Positions 31,320-42,698 of a stretch of DNA of 64,000 bases are shown piece after piece. Below the pieces are notes generated by a model. The model was not told the origin of the DNA and did not search any database. It worked only from the letters and a program-made list of their open reading frames with translations. The position numbers and the translations under genes were made by a program. Source of the DNA: Ahaetulla prasina (lineage: Eukaryota > Chordata > Lepidosauria > Squamata > Colubridae). Each line of letters starts with the position of its first letter. Position 1 is the stretch's first letter. Location: NCBI RefSeq assembly GCF_028640845.1, contig NC_080543.1:4009959-4073958 (forward strand), in the 5' to 3' direction.

Positions 31320-31395
31320 TCGGGTCTCCTGCCTGAGCAGGGGGTTGGACTAGAGGACCTCCAAGGTCCCTTCCGACTCTGTTATTTCTGTTATT
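31320..31395 (+). repeat. CR1 LINE 3' end
   Basis: gcagggggttggactagagg, cctccaaggtcccttccgac. A similar scrap lies at 31178-31210. Confidence 0.75.
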
Positions 31396-31512
31396 TTTGG
31401 TGGTACCTTAAACTGAGGGCTGAAAACACGAGATAGCAGGCAAAGCTTTGAGGGGGGGGGACGGATGCGCTCAAGGGGTAAAAAAAACATGTGCAATTTT
31501 TTTTTAATACGA

Positions 31513-31735
31513 TTATAATTTGGTCCTCGACTTAAGGACCAACTAACCCCAAAATTTCCATGGCTAAAGTGAGAACAGTTGCTAAGTGAATTTTGCCCCG
31601 TTCTACGACCTTTCTTGCTACAGTGGTTAAGGGGAACCCCCCGGCGGTCGTTAAGTTAGTAAGGCGGTTGCTAAGCGAATCGGGCTTCCGCTGTTCACTT
31701 TGCTGGTCCCAAAAGGGGATCACGTGTCACACACA

Positions 31736-31778
<43 letters not shown>

Positions 31779-31937
31779 GGACATGGCGACCGTCCTAAAT
31801 AAGTGCCGGTGGCCCAGGGTCTGAATTTTGATCACGTGACTGCAGGGATGTTGCGACGGTTGTGTGAAAAACGCCCGTTTGTCACTGTTGTAAACTCGAA
31901 CGTGTCACTAAGCAAGCAGTTGTAAGTCGAGCAGGAT
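31513..31937. repeat. MITE-1 copy containing a (CA)n
   Basis: It runs from ggtcctcgacttaaggacca to gcagttgtaagtcgagcagg, with gatcacgtgtc and gatcacgtgactgcag. An internal (CA)n tract of about 20 units lies at 31733-31776. Confidence 0.85.
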
Positions 31938-32039
31938 CTGTATATCCTCTGCGGAACAGGAGGGGAAGGAAGGATGCTCTGAGAAGGCGACCTTGTGAGT
32001 TGTGAGTGCAGTTTCTGACACCTTGTTTCTTCAAGGTGT

Positions 32040-33278
32040 CTTTCCATCCTCTGCCATCCTTCCTCCCTCCATCCCTCCCTCCCTGTTTTCCTTCCTTCTT
32101 TCCTTCCTCCTTCCCTGTTTTCCTGTTTTCCTCCCTCCCTGTTTTCCTTCCTTCCTTCATTCCTCCCTCCCTCCATCCCTATACTTCCTTCTTTCCTTCC
32201 TCCCTCTCCCTGTTTTCCTTCCTCCCTCCCTCCCTATATTCCTTCCTTCTTTCCTTCCTCCCTCCCCCTGTTTTCCTTCCTCCCTCCCTCCCTATATTCC
32301 TTCCTTCTTTCCTTCCTCCCTCGCCCTGTTTTCTTTCCTCCCTCCCTTCCTATATTCCTTCCTTCTTTCCTTCCTCCCTCCCTCCATCCCTATACTTCCT
32401 TCTTTCCTTCCTCCCTCTCCCTGTTTTCCTTCCTCCCTCCCTCCCTATATTCCTTCCTTCTTTCCTTCCTCCCTGTTTTCTTTCCTCCCTCCCTTCCTAT
32501 TTTCCTTCCTTCTTCCCTCCCTTCCTCCCTCCCTATATTCTTTCCTTCCTTCCTTCTTTCCTTCTTTCCTCCCTCCCTCCATCCCTGTACTCCTTCCTTC
32601 TTTCCTTCCTCTCTCTTCCTGGTTTCCTTCCTCCCTATATTCCTTCCTTCCTTCCTTCCTCCCTCCCTCCCTCTCCCTGTTTTCCTTCCTCCCTTCCTCC
32701 CTCCCTATATTCCTTCCTTCTTTCCTCCCTCCCTCACCCTGTTTTCTTCCTCCTCCCTCCCTATTTTCCTTCCTTCTTCCTCCTCCTCCCTATATTCCTT
32801 CTTCCTTCCTTCCTGTTTTCCTTCCTCCCTTCCTCCCTCCCTATATTCCTTCCTTCTTTCCTTCCTCCCTCCCTCCCTCCCCCTGTTTTCTTTCCTCCCT
32901 CCCTCCGTATTTTTCTTCCTTCTTCCCTCCCTCCCTATATTCCTTCCTTCCTTCTTTCCTTCCTTCCTCTCTGTTTTCTTTCCTCCCTCCCTTCCTCCCT
33001 GTATTCATTCCTTCTTTCCTCCCTTCCTCTCTCCCTCCCTTCCTGTATTCATTCCTTCTTTCCTCCCTCTCTCCCTCCCTCCCTATTTTCCTTCTTCCCT
33101 CCCTCCCTGTTTTCTTTCCTCCCTCCCTCCCTCCCTCCCTGTATTCCTTCCTTCTTTCTTTCCTTCCTCCCTCTCTCTCTGTTTTCCTCCCTCCCTCCTG
33201 TGTTCCTTCCTCTGTCCCTCCATCATTCCTGCGTTTCCTGTATTCCTCCCTCCCTCCTTCCCTTCCTCTTCTACCAGG
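32040..33278 (+). repeat. CCTT/CCTCC polypyrimidine tract, 1.2 kb
   Basis: Blocks of ccttccttctttccttcctc, ctccctccctatattccttc and ctccctgttttccttcctcc recur in order as a higher-order pattern of roughly 60-70 bp. Frames across it are low-complexity. Confidence 0.92.
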
Positions 33279-33620
33279 CAGCTGGAACTCAAAAGCCAAC
33301 GCTGTGAAATACGTTCCTGTGATAAACAGGGGGGGGGGGCCTTGTCATGGAGGGGGGGGTCTCACCCCATCTGCAAAAGACACCCAGCTGTACCAGAAGG
33401 CCGGCAGAGACGCCTGACAGAAAATAACAGAAGAAATTAAATCCAGTCCAATGCAGATTTTCTTCGTTTAGGATGGGGAAAAAACCCCCAGAAAGAAATC
33501 AGTTACATAACTAAGGGGTGGGAAATAACCGGGTTGGGTAGAGCTGGCATGAAAAGGAACTGGGAATCGCAGCTTTAATTGTAGTTGGCTTGTATAAATG
33601 AGTAAAAATACAATGTCAGC
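33279..33620. other. Unassigned sequence
   Basis: Contains G runs at 33331-33358. No element or exon recognised. Confidence 0.35.
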
Positions 33621-33622
33621 TA

Positions 33623-34110
33623 CAAGGGGGGAAATGTTACCGGTTCAGGCCGGTTCATCCGAACCGGTAGTAAATAATTCTACTGGTTTGCCAAACCGGT
33701 AGTTAAAAAACATTAAAAAAAAAAAGTTCCGACGATCAGCTGAGTGACGCACGATTGTTGGAACTTCTCCTTCTTCTTTTTTTTTTTTTTTAATTTTTTA
33801 GCATTTTTTACTACCGGTTCTTCGGAATCGGTAATTAAAAATGCTTTAAAAAGTTTTTTTAAAAAAAGTTCCGACGATCGTGCGTCACTCAGCCGATCGT
33901 CGGAATTTATCGTCGGAGTTTTTTTTTCTCTTTTTTTACTTTTTTGGCAATTTTTTTTAACTACCGGCTCAAGCGAATAGGTAGTAAAAAAACGCTTTTA
34001 AAAAGTAAAAAAAAAAAAAAAAGTTCCGACGTTTGTGCGTTGCTCAGCGTTTTGCACGCATGCACCGCCAGCGAACCGGCAGAGTAAACCCTGGTCAGAT
34101 TTCACCACTG
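33623..34110. mobile_element. hAT-N3 element (gaaatg/ccggttc family), long copy
   Basis: Ends caaggggggaaatgttaccg ... gatttcaccactg, with 8-bp flanks GTCAGCTA and GTCAGATA (7 of 8). The interior repeats ccgaaccggtag and ttccgacgatcg in inverted arrangement. Confidence 0.75.
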
Positions 34111-34124
34111 GTCAGATACCGCAG

Positions 34125-34265
34125 TAAAATGGATGCTCCATCATTGGTTTTGAAGGTTTTGAAGAAGAGACTGGACAGCCATTTGTCTGAAACTGTATCG
34201 GGCTTCCTGCCTGAGCAGGGGGTTGGACTAGAAGACCTCCGAGGTCCCTTCCAACCCTGTCGTTC
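34125..34265 (+). repeat. CR1 LINE 3' end
   Basis: gatgctccatcattggtttt, gggggttggactagaagacc. Confidence 0.85.
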
Positions 34266-34608
34266 TGTTGATGCTGGCCAGCTGTCCCTGCTCAGATATT
34301 CCTGGACCGTAAGTGTCAAACGATCATCTGGTGTCTTTTCGGTGGTTGGATTCTACCTGTCTTTAGCGAGACGACGTGACCAACATGTGGGACCCATAAT
34401 CCTCACCCTTGGAAGGATGCTGGCTTGCTTATCTTGGCTCACAATGATGGGTGATGCAACTCTAATCCCGCCATCCCTTAACCTTTCATACCTGTAGTCC
34501 TTGACTTACAACCATTCCTGTAGCGGCCTCTCAAACTTAACAGCGGCCGCGGAAAAAACGATTTGCGACTTTTTTCCTTCACTTATGACTGTTTTTTTAC
34601 ACTTTTTT

Positions 34609-34865
34609 AAAATTTGCATTTATATCCCGCCCTTCTCCGAAGACTTGGGGCGGCTTACACTATGTCAAGCAATAGTCTTCATCCATTTGTATATTATATA
34701 CAAAGTCAACTTATTGCCCCCAACAATCTGGGTCCTCATTTTACCTACCTTATAAAGGATGGAAGGCTGAGTCAACCTTGGGCCTGGTGGGGCTTAAACC
34801 TGCACTAATTGCAAGCAGCTGTGTTTATAACAGACTGTCTTACCAGCCTGAGCCACCAGAGGCCC
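34609..34865 (-). repeat. tRNA-derived SINE with L2-like tail
   Basis: Reverse of the family at 23104: tatcccgcccttctccgaag, gtcctcattttacctacctt, then the head ending gagccaccagaggccc. Confidence 0.85.
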
Positions 34866-35238
34866 AATTTACGGCCGTTGCAGCATCCCATAGTCACGTG
34901 ATCAAAATTCCGCCGCTTGGCAACTGGCGTGTACTTAACGACGGTTGCCGGGTCCCTTGATCCCCGTTTGCGACCTTCTGACAAGCAGCGGCAACGGAGG
35001 AGCCGGATTCACTTAACCAACCATGTTATTAACTTGAAACCGTTGTGGTGACCCTCGCTCCGTTTTACGACTTTTCTCGCCACCGTCGTTCGGCGAATCG
35101 CCGCAGTTGTTAAGTTAGTAACGCGGTTGTTACCTGAATCCGGCTTCCACCTTGACGTTGCTTGTCAGCAAAACGAGATCAGGGACACTGCGATTGTCGT
35201 AAGTATGGGCAGGTTGCCAAGCGTCTGAGTTTTTATCG

Positions 35239-36216
35239 TGTTGTGGCTTGTTGGCTGCCGGCTCGTCTAGCAGCTGAATCAGAGGAGGAGGAGGAGGGGG
35301 GGGCGTTGGAGTCAGGGTCAGCATCAAGGCAACCTGAGAGTCCGAGCAGGAAGCGGGAATCGAGCTGTCAGAGAGAGAGAGAGAGAGAGAGAGGCAGAGG
35401 TAGGGCCTGGGCCGTCCATCAGCCCTCAGATGGAGAGTCAACAGCGGCCAGGTCTGGAGGTGGCTGCTGAGGAAGAGGAGGAGCAGCTGGGTCCTGTGCC
35501 TGTGTTCTGTCTCCGTCCTCACTTTGGAGTAACGAGCTCGCCTATCAGTCCTGGCCGAGAAAACGCAGCTGCCTGCCAAAAAGTTCAGACAGATTAAGAC
35601 TTCAGCTCACTTCGACACGGTTCAGCTAATTTGCTTCCCGTGGAACTGAGAGCAGTCCCAAAGCTCCTTATATATCCTTCCCTTTGATGACGCCGCCTCT
35701 CTAATCTTCTGAAGCGTGGGTCGATCCAGGCTTGATTAGTATGATGATCAGCTGCATCTGACGGCGTAGCCTGAGGAAGGGAGGAATCAGGGGATGACGG
35801 GCTCATTACGTCCTCCGACTGGCCTGCTTCTGGCTCCTGGAGCCGGGCCAAAGGAATCGGTGCTCCTGAGGTAAGCCTTACCGGCCCTTCCCCCTCATTC
35901 TCGGAGTCACTTTCGGGCATGGGGCCAGGTTCAGGGGCTGGAGCCACAACAGCCTGACGCACAGATGCAGAGAAGGCAGAGGAGAGGAGAGCAGTGGAAA
36001 TCTAGGGGCCGGTCCTTGGAACGGAAGAACCACCTTTGCTAGCGAAGCCCCACTCTAGCTCTGGGGATAAAAGGCAGGGGGCAGAGATGAATAGATGGGA
36101 CAGGGAACCTGTAGTGAGAGAGAAACTTTTTGCTGAGACTGCCGGCGCTCCTAATAAAGGAATCTTTTGGGTTCACTTCAGAGGGTTTGTCGTGTTTGGG
36201 GAGCTGGGTCAAAACA
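35239..36216 (+). mobile_element. Solo LTR, family LTR-B, split by LTR-A
   Basis: It begins TGTTGTGGCTTG and ends GGTCAAAACA. A simple (GA)n lies at 35372-35391 and a tataaa-like ggataaaagg at about 36063. Flanks TATCG and GATCA derive from the MITE-1 text gatca. Without LTR-A its length is about 525 bp. Confidence 0.6.
35503..35951 (-). mobile_element. Solo LTR, family LTR-A, copy 2
   Basis: On the minus strand it starts TGTTGTGGCTCC (35951) and ends GACAGAACA (35503), flanked by an exact GCCTG duplication (35498-35502 and 35952-35956). It is homologous to 9157-9670 and 52679-53247, and lies inside LTR-B. Confidence 0.88.
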
Positions 36217-36300
36217 GATCACGTGACCACGGGAACGCGGCAACGGTCGTAAATGTGAAAAATCGGTCACTTTTTTCAGCGCTGTTGTAACAACAGATGG

Positions 36301-36750
36301 TTGCTCCGCCAGCGGATATAAGTTAAGAACTTCCTACACAGAGCAAGAAATAAACTTCTTAGCAAAGAAAAGATCTGAGCCTGATCCAGAGAATTTTCCT
36401 TAAAAGCAAATTCTTCCGAATTTTCAGAAAATTGGGTTGTTGGTTTTTTTTCCACCCGAATGGCTGCAGGGAACAAAAAGTTAGCTTCCCATTTTGTCTC
36501 TTTGGATAATTCCAATAATTAGCAATATCCCATCCTCCCCTCTCCAATTGAGGCTATTTATAGATTTAAAATGGGGACAACAACAAAGGCACATTGAAGG
36601 CAATGTTGCATTTAGCGTCAGTCACAGCTCTGGAACGTGTATTTTAAGCTGATTCACGCAAAGGGGGCCTTCCCATCTTCACCCTCGCTGCAGATTTGGA
36701 AAGATAAATCTGCATTGCTCAGAGCTGGTTAATGAAGAAAAAGGCTTGTG
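36301..36750. other. Unassigned sequence
   Basis: No element or exon recognised. Confidence 0.35.
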
Positions 36751-36753
36751 GGG

Positions 36754-37315
36754 ACAGTCCTTGACTTACGACAGTTCATTTAATGACCAGGTTATGACGG
36801 CGCTGGGAAAAAGTGACTTTTTCACACTTATGACTGTTGTAGTGTCCTCATGATTACATGATCTAAATTCAGGTGCTTGGCAACTGACTCGTACTTATGA
36901 CTGTTGCTGTGGCCCGACCTTTTGACAAGCGAAGATTCGATGGGGAATCCAGATTCGCTTAACGACCACGTTACTAATTTAACAACTGCAGTGATTCACT
37001 TAACAAAGGTGGCAAGAGAAGTCGTAAAACGGGTCAAAACCCACAGAACAAATTTCTCGCGCGAAGTTTGAGCTTGATCGTGGTCATAAGTCGAGGACTA
37101 CCTGCATTTACGACGGCTGCAGGGTCCTTGCGATCGTGCGATCCCATTTTGCGACCTCCCAACAAGCAAACTCAGATTTACCGATTGCAATGACTCACTT
37201 AACCACGGTGGCCAGAGAGGTCGCAGAATGGGACGCAACCGGTTTAACAAACGTCTCGCCGAGCAAGGAAAAGTTTTGGGCTCGATCGTGGTCGTACGTA
37301 GAGGACCTCCTGTAT
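36754..37315. repeat. MITE-1 copies, two adjoining
   Basis: The first runs 36754-37115 from agtccttgacttacgacagt to gtcataagtcgaggactacc. A second, 5'-truncated copy (37108-37315) follows directly and ends gtcgtacgtagaggacctcc. Confidence 0.82.
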
Positions 37316-37904
37316 TCCAGAAACAGACCTACCACAGACGTGTATAAAAAGTAGCTGTTTTATTCGTTTCGTAGGCATCCTTAGCGTAAAACTGTCTTTT
37401 CCCTGCCAGCAGCTAGGCACAACTCGCACAACCCCTTTCATTCAGCAAACCGCAATAACCACAAGAATTTTTGTTCCCTGGATAGCTCCAGGCAAGCTCA
37501 GACTACATCAATGTGTCTGGAAAGCAGAAATAAAACCAGGATGGGCTGTTTTTTCACTCCCTCCCTCCCTCTTCCTCAAGGTTGTGTTCCAGGCTGTTAC
37601 TCCCCCCCCCACTTTGTGGTTGTCAAGGTTGTGTTCCAAAGCTTGTACGCTTTTGACATTCCCTTGATGCTCAGACATTAATTGTAGCTTTCAGGCAACC
37701 TCTTTAACCAATAGATGCAGAGCTTCGTTGCCCCATGATGCTCTTCCTAGCTAGCTAGCTAGCTAGCTAGCTGTCAGGATTCGAATCTGGAACCACAGCC
37801 GCCGTGCTTTGCACAACCGCAGGTCAGTTGTGCGATCTGCTTTGTCAAGATGGAGCCTGCTGCAGGAGGCTTTTCCCGAGTTGCTGGGGTTGCCTGAGGC
37901 CATC
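37316..37904. other. Unassigned sequence with (GCTA)n
   Basis: A short (GCTA)n tract is at 37749-37772. The 37330-37700 part could be an old LTR by composition, but I see no bounded ends. Confidence 0.3.
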
Positions 37905-38185
37905 TATCTTTTTTTTCCATTTAATTTTGTCATAACGGTATACATAAACATTGTCATAAGTAAAAAAAAAAAACATATCATGAAGAAAATATATATAAGT
38001 AAAGAATATGCATTAGCTATATTAATTTGATATAATGAAGGGAACAATAGGACAGGAACAGTAGGCACTATTGTGCTCTTATGCACGCCCCTTATAGCCC
38101 TCTTAGGAATGGGGTGAGGTCAATGGTAGATAGTTTTTGGTTGAAGATTTTGGGATTTTGAGTAGAGACTATGGAGTCAGTCCAG
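37905..38185 (-). repeat. CR1/L3-like LINE 3' end
   Basis: ttttgtcataacggtataca, ggaacaataggacaggaaca, acgccccttatagccctctt; same family as 10840 and 20555. Confidence 0.8.
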
Positions 38186-38276
38186 TCCAGAGCCCCGATT
38201 TGGCCCAAGGCTTGTTTTTTAGAAAAAATCTTCCGGAATTTCAAATTAGGGATTTTTTTTTTAATTAGAACATAGA

Positions 38277-38345
38277 AATAACAAGGCTGGAAGGGACCTT
38301 AGAGGTCATCTAATCCAACCCACTGCTGCGGCAGGGGACCCTCTA
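38277..38345 (-). repeat. CR1 LINE 3' fragment
   Basis: aggctggaagggaccttaga, ctaatccaacccactgctg. Confidence 0.75.
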
Positions 38346-38539
38346 CCGTTTACGATGTCTGCTTCGCCTTCCCCGGTTTCCTTCATTGCTGCTATAAAAT
38401 TCCAGTGCATATTATTATTATTATTTTAAATTTTTATTTACTGCTGCTTTTAACATCCCCGCCTTTCTGCTTAGGGAAGATCCACACCAGGCTGACATTG
38501 ACAAAACAAAATGCCAACTTTAATAAAGAGGTAAATGTC

Positions 38540-39592
38540 GAGCAAGTTTGGTCTAGTGGTTTAAGGCGCCAGGCTAGAAAACAGGAGATGGTGAGTTCAG
38601 GTCCTGCCTCAGCCGTAAAAGACAGCTGGGGAACTCTGGGCCAATCACTAGGAGATGGTGAGTTCTAGACCCACCTCAGCCGGGAAAGCCAGCTGGGTGA
38701 CTTTGGGCCAATCATCAGGAGTCGGTGAGTTCAAGTCCTACCTTAATCATGAAAGCTGGATGGAAGACTTTGGGACAGTTACCAGGAGATGGTGAGTTCT
38801 AGACTTACCTTGGGCATGAAAGCCAAGTGGGTGACTTTGGGCCAATCACCAGGAAACTCTGAGTTCTAGTCCTGCTTTAAAGATAAAAGCTGACTGTGAG
38901 ACTTTGGACCAATTATCAGGAGACGGTGAGTTCTAGTGCTGCCTTAAGCTATAAAAGCTGGCTAAGTGACTTTGGGCTAATCACCAGGAGACTGTGAGTT
39001 CTAGACCCACCTTAGGCATGAAAGACAGCTGGGTGACTTTGAGCCACTCACCAGAAGATGGTGACTTCAAGTCCTAACTTAATCATGAAATCTGGATGGA
39101 GGACTTTGGGACAGTTACCAGGAGATGGTGAGTTCTAGTCTTACCTTGGGCATGAAAGCCAAGTGGGTGACTTTGGGCCAATCACCAGGAGATGGTGAGT
39201 TCTAGTTCCGCCTTAGCCAGGAAAGCCACCTGGGTGACTTTGGGCCAATCATCAGGAGCCAGTGAGTTCAAGTCCTACCTTAATCATGAAAGCTGGATGG
39301 AAGACTTTGGGACAGTTACCAGGAGCTGGTGAGTTCTAGTCTTATTTTGGGCATGAAAGCCAAGTGGGTGACTTTGAGCCAATCACCAGGATTGAGTTCT
39401 AGTTCCGCCTTAGGCACGAAAGCCAGCTGGGTGTCTTTGAGCCAATCACCAGGAGACAGTGAGTTCTAGTCATGAAAGCCAGATTCGCTCTCGCAACCCA
39501 ACTCCCCTCACAGGATGGTTATTGTGGGGAAATAGGAGGAAAGTATTGAATATGTTCTCTGCCTTGAGTTATTTTTTAAAATGATAAAGGCA
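38540..39592 (+). repeat. Sauria-type SINE with expanded internal module (array D)
   Basis: Head tttggtctagtggtttaagg, then about 12-13 copies of a 67-70 bp module (gtgagttctagacccacctt ... ggccaatcaccagga), then the SINE 3' half (ccctcacaggatggttattg, tgccttgagttatttttta). A larger block of about 255 bp (aatcatgaaagctggatgga...) recurs three times within it. Confidence 0.88.
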
Positions 39593-39595
39593 GGA

Positions 39596-39609
39596 CATAC
39601 ATACATACA

Positions 39610-39643
<34 letters not shown>

Positions 39644-39652
39644 CATACATAC
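39596..39652. repeat. (CATA)n microsatellite
   Basis: About 13 units at the end of SINE array D; it continues after the hAT-N3 insertion at 39915. Confidence 0.92.
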
Positions 39653-39914
39653 CAGGGGTGAAATCCAGCAGGTTCTGATAGGTTCTGGAGAACCGGTAGC
39701 AGAAATTTTGAGCAGTTCAGAGAACCGGCAAATACCACCTCTGGCTGGCCCCAGAGTGGGGAGGGAATGAAGATTTTGCAATATCCTTCCCCTGGAATAG
39801 GGAGGGAATGGGGATTTTGCAGTATCCTTCCCCTGCCACGCCCACCAAGCCACGGAATGCCCACCAAGCCACGCCCACAGAACCGGTAGTAAAAAAAAAT
39901 TGATTTCACCACTG
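39653..39914. mobile_element. hAT-N3 element
   Basis: Ends caggggtgaaatccagcagg ... gatttcaccactg, flanked by ATACATAC on both sides. The match to the surrounding (CATA)n weakens the target duplication as evidence. It contains a duplicated ggagggaatg(a/g)ngattttgc block. Confidence 0.8.
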
Positions 39915-39927
39915 ATACATACCTACA

Positions 39928-40288
39928 TAAAAGGTAAAGGTTCCCCTCACATGTACGTGCTAGTCGTTCCCGACTCTAGGGGGCGGTGCTCATCTCTGTT
40001 TCAAAGCCGAAGAGCCAGCGCTGTCCGAAGACGTCTCCGTGGTCATGTGGCCGGCATGACTCAACGCCAAAGGCGCACGGAACGCTCTTCCCTTCCCACC
40101 AAAGATGGTCCCTATTTTTTCTACTTGCATTTTTTACGTGCTTTCGAACTGCTAGGTTGGCAGAAGCTGGGACAAGTAACGGGAGCTCACTCTGTTACAC
40201 GGCAGCACTAGGGATTCGAACCGCTGAGCTGCCGACCTTTTGATCGACAAACTCAACGTCCTAGCCCCTGAGCCACCACGTCCCTACA
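39928..40288 (-). repeat. tRNA-derived SINE (single head)
   Basis: aaaggtaaaggttcccctca, ctagtcgttcccgactctag, catgtggccggcatgactca, then the B-box (gattcgaacc) and A-box (tgagccaccacg) of the head. Same family as the three-headed copy at 9955. Confidence 0.85.
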
Positions 40289-40445
40289 TACCTACATACC
40301 TACATAAAATAAAGGTGTTGCTTATTATGGCATGGGCACCAGATAGTATCTTACTGACCTGGCAGCCCAATTATTTCACACCTGGCTTACTGGTCAGGCT
40401 TTGTTCATGTGTCTTTCAATGGGGTGGACTACATTGCCCATACGG

Positions 40446-40728
40446 GTAGTCTTCAACTTTGGGACCATTTTACTTAGCAACGGTTGTTGAGTGAATTTGG
40501 TTTCCCCGTTGACCGAAGATTGCCAAAGGGCATCACGTGACCCCAGGACTCTGCAACCGTCATAAGTACATGCCAGTGGCCAAGCGTCTGAATTTTGACC
40601 ACGCGGTCGTGGGTGTTGGTGGTACCGCAACGGTCGTAAGTGTGAAAAACGGTCATAAGTCCATCGCTGTTTGGACTTTGAACAGTCACCAAAGGAAAGC
40701 TCGTAAGTCAGGGACTACATGTGTCCTT
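40446..40728. repeat. MITE-1 copy
   Basis: gggtagtcttcaactttggg, gcatcacgtgaccccagg, gaattttgaccacgcggtc, gctcgtaagtcagggactac. Confidence 0.82.
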
Positions 40729-40979
40729 TATATATTGTAAACGGAGGGACAGCTCTGGGAGCTTCTTGTGGCAATGAGTTCCAGAGGCCTGGCTGAGTGG
40801 GCCAGTGGAAAAAAAAATCCCTCTCTTTTCCAGCTAGCTTCCTTGGGGGTCTCATTGCTGCTGGGGGGTGAGGGTGAGGGTGGCGGTGGGGTCTCCCTGC
40901 CTTTCTCTGCTATTCTGAATCCCTTCTGCGTGTTTTTTTTCCTTCCGCTTTGGCGTTCGGCAGGAGGGCCCTGGACTGG

Positions 40980-41043
40980 CTCTCCTCCTCCTCCTCCTCC
41001 TCCTCCTCCTCCTCCTCCTCCTCTGACTGACTGACTGACTGAC
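40980..41043. repeat. (CTC)n and (TGAC)n microsatellites
   Basis: About 14 CTC/CCT units then five TGAC units. Confidence 0.9.
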
Positions 41044-41221
41044 GGGATTCCTGGGGGGGGGGAGGGGGTCAGCGCGGCCGTTCTGCTCCAGCGCCCGTCT
41101 GTCAGGAGGTGTCATGCATCACAACCCGGAGGCTGCTTTGATGAGCTCTCCCTTCCTCCCCAGTTGCTCTTCGGGCCTCTTTCACTGGGGTTTTTTTTCC
41201 CCTCCCTCTGAGCAGACATGG

Positions 41222-42250
41222 GCCCTCCCTCCTTTCTTTCCTTCTTTCCTCCCTCCCTCCCTTTTTTTTCTTTCTTTCCTCCCTTCCACTTCCTCCTTTC
41301 CTTTCCTTTCCTTTCCTTTCCTTTCCTTTCCTTTCTCTCTTCTTCCTTTCCTTTCCTTTCCTTTCCTTTCCTTTCTCCTTTCTCTCTTCTTCCTTTCCTT
41401 TCCTTTCCTTTCTCTTCCTTCCTTTCCTTTCCTTTCCTTTCCTTTCCTCTCTCCTTTCTCTCTTCTTCCTTTTCTTTCCTTTCCTTCCTTTCCTTTCCTT
41501 TCCTTTCCTTTCTTCCTTTCCTTTCCTTTCCTTTCCTTTCCTTTCCTTTCCTTTCCTTCTCTTCTTCCTTTCCTTTCCTTTCCTTTCCTTTCCTTTCCTT
41601 TCCTTCTCTTCTTCCTTTCCTTTCCTTTCCTTTCCTTTCCTTCTTCCTTTCCTTTCCTTTCCTTCTCTTCTTCCTTTCCTTTCCTTTTCTTTCCTTCTCT
41701 TCTTCCTTTCCTTTCCTTTCCTTTCTTTTCCTTTCCTTCTCTTCTTCCTTTCCTTTCCTTTCCTTTCCTTTCCTTTCCTTTCCTTTCCTTTCCTTTCCTT
41801 TCCTTTCCTTTCCTTTCCTTTCTCTTTTCCTTTCCTGTCCTTTCCTTTCCTTTCCTTCCCTCCCTTCCCTTTCTCTCTTCCTTTCCTTTCCTTTCCTTTC
41901 CCTTCTCTTCCTTTCCTTCCCTTCCCTTTCCTTCCCTTCCCTTTCTCTCTTCCTTTTCTTTCCTTTCCTTTCCTTTCCTTCCCTTCCCTTTCTCTCTTCC
42001 TTTTCTTTCCTTTCCTTTCCTTTCCTTTCCTTTCTCTTCTTTCCTTTCCTTTCCTTTCCTTTCTCTTCTTTCCTTTCCTTTCCTTTCCTTTCCCTTTTTT
42101 CCTTTTCTTTCCTTCCTTTTCCTTCCCTCTTCCCTTCCCTTTGTCTATCCTTTCCCTTCCCTTTCCACTCTCCAACACTTCTTTCCTTCCCTCTCCCTCC
42201 CCTCCCCTCTTTTCCTTTCCCTCCCTCCCTCATCCTTTCCTTTACCTTTC
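41222..42250 (+). repeat. (CTTTC)n polypyrimidine tract, 1 kb
   Basis: Long CTTTC runs broken by ttctctcttcttcctttcct. Very long frames on both strands are repeat artefacts (Phe/Leu/Ser on one, Lys/Gly/Glu on the other). Confidence 0.94.
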
Positions 42251-42518
42251 TCTGCCTCCCTCATCCCTGTAAAGTTGACAGCCCGCAAAAGCTTAAATAT
42301 CTTTAATTTTTTTAAAAAAATTAGATCAGAGGCTCAGGTTCTGTTTAAGGCTTAAGATAAAATATTGTTTCCAATTAGGCCAAATCGCCGGCATCAAAAT
42401 GCAGCTTTAAATGGCTTTTCTACGGTGCTGCTGGCATTCCTCCATGAATTAAAAGGAAAGCAATTAACACTGTGAAGAATTAATAATTTTGGTGCTAGGG
42501 GATTGTCCCTCTTTCATT
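42251..42518. other. Unassigned sequence
   Basis: AT-rich. No element or exon recognised. Confidence 0.35.
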
Positions 42519-42521
42519 TCA

Positions 42522-42698
42522 CACTTACGACTTGCAGCCTTTCCCAAGGTCAGGTGATCAAAATTCGGCCGCTTGGCAACCGACTCATATTTATGACCGT
42601 CGCAATGTTCCGGGGGGGGGTGTGTCGTGTGATTCCCCTTTTGCGACCTTCTGACAGACAAAGCCCATGGGGGAAGCTGGATTCACTTAACAACCATG
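42522..42698. repeat. MITE-1 fragment
   Basis: ttcacacttacgacttgcag, cttggcaaccgactcatatt, attcacttaacaaccatgtt; it is cut by the L2 element. Confidence 0.8.

Larger units (their letters stand above)
30573..31320. repeat. MITE-2 copy split by a 600-bp insertion
   Basis: The left arm (30573-30640: caggggtctccaacgttggc ... cagccagcgcatgc) and right arm (31240-31320: gcatgcgctggctgagggat ... ggagagacccctgg) pair across the insertion. Confidence 0.75.
34494..36300. repeat. MITE-1 pair carrying nested SINE, LTR-B and LTR-A insertions
   Basis: MITE-1 text runs in one orientation from 34494 to about 35040 and in the other from about 35045, then resumes at 36217 (gatcacgtgaccacgggaac, cggtcgtaaatgtgaaaaat). 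It is interrupted by a SINE (34609-34865) and by LTR-B (35239-36216), which itself holds LTR-A. Confidence 0.75.

Noticed and set aside
32002..33417. A 471-codon open frame
   Set aside because: Translation of the CCTT tract.
37330..37780. Possible LTR on the minus strand
   Set aside because: Composition and a TATA-like run are suggestive, but no TG...CA ends or target duplication could be found.
41102..42355. Lys/Glu-rich and Phe/Leu-rich frames of about 360-410 codons
   Set aside because: Both strands of the CTTTC repeat; no gene.
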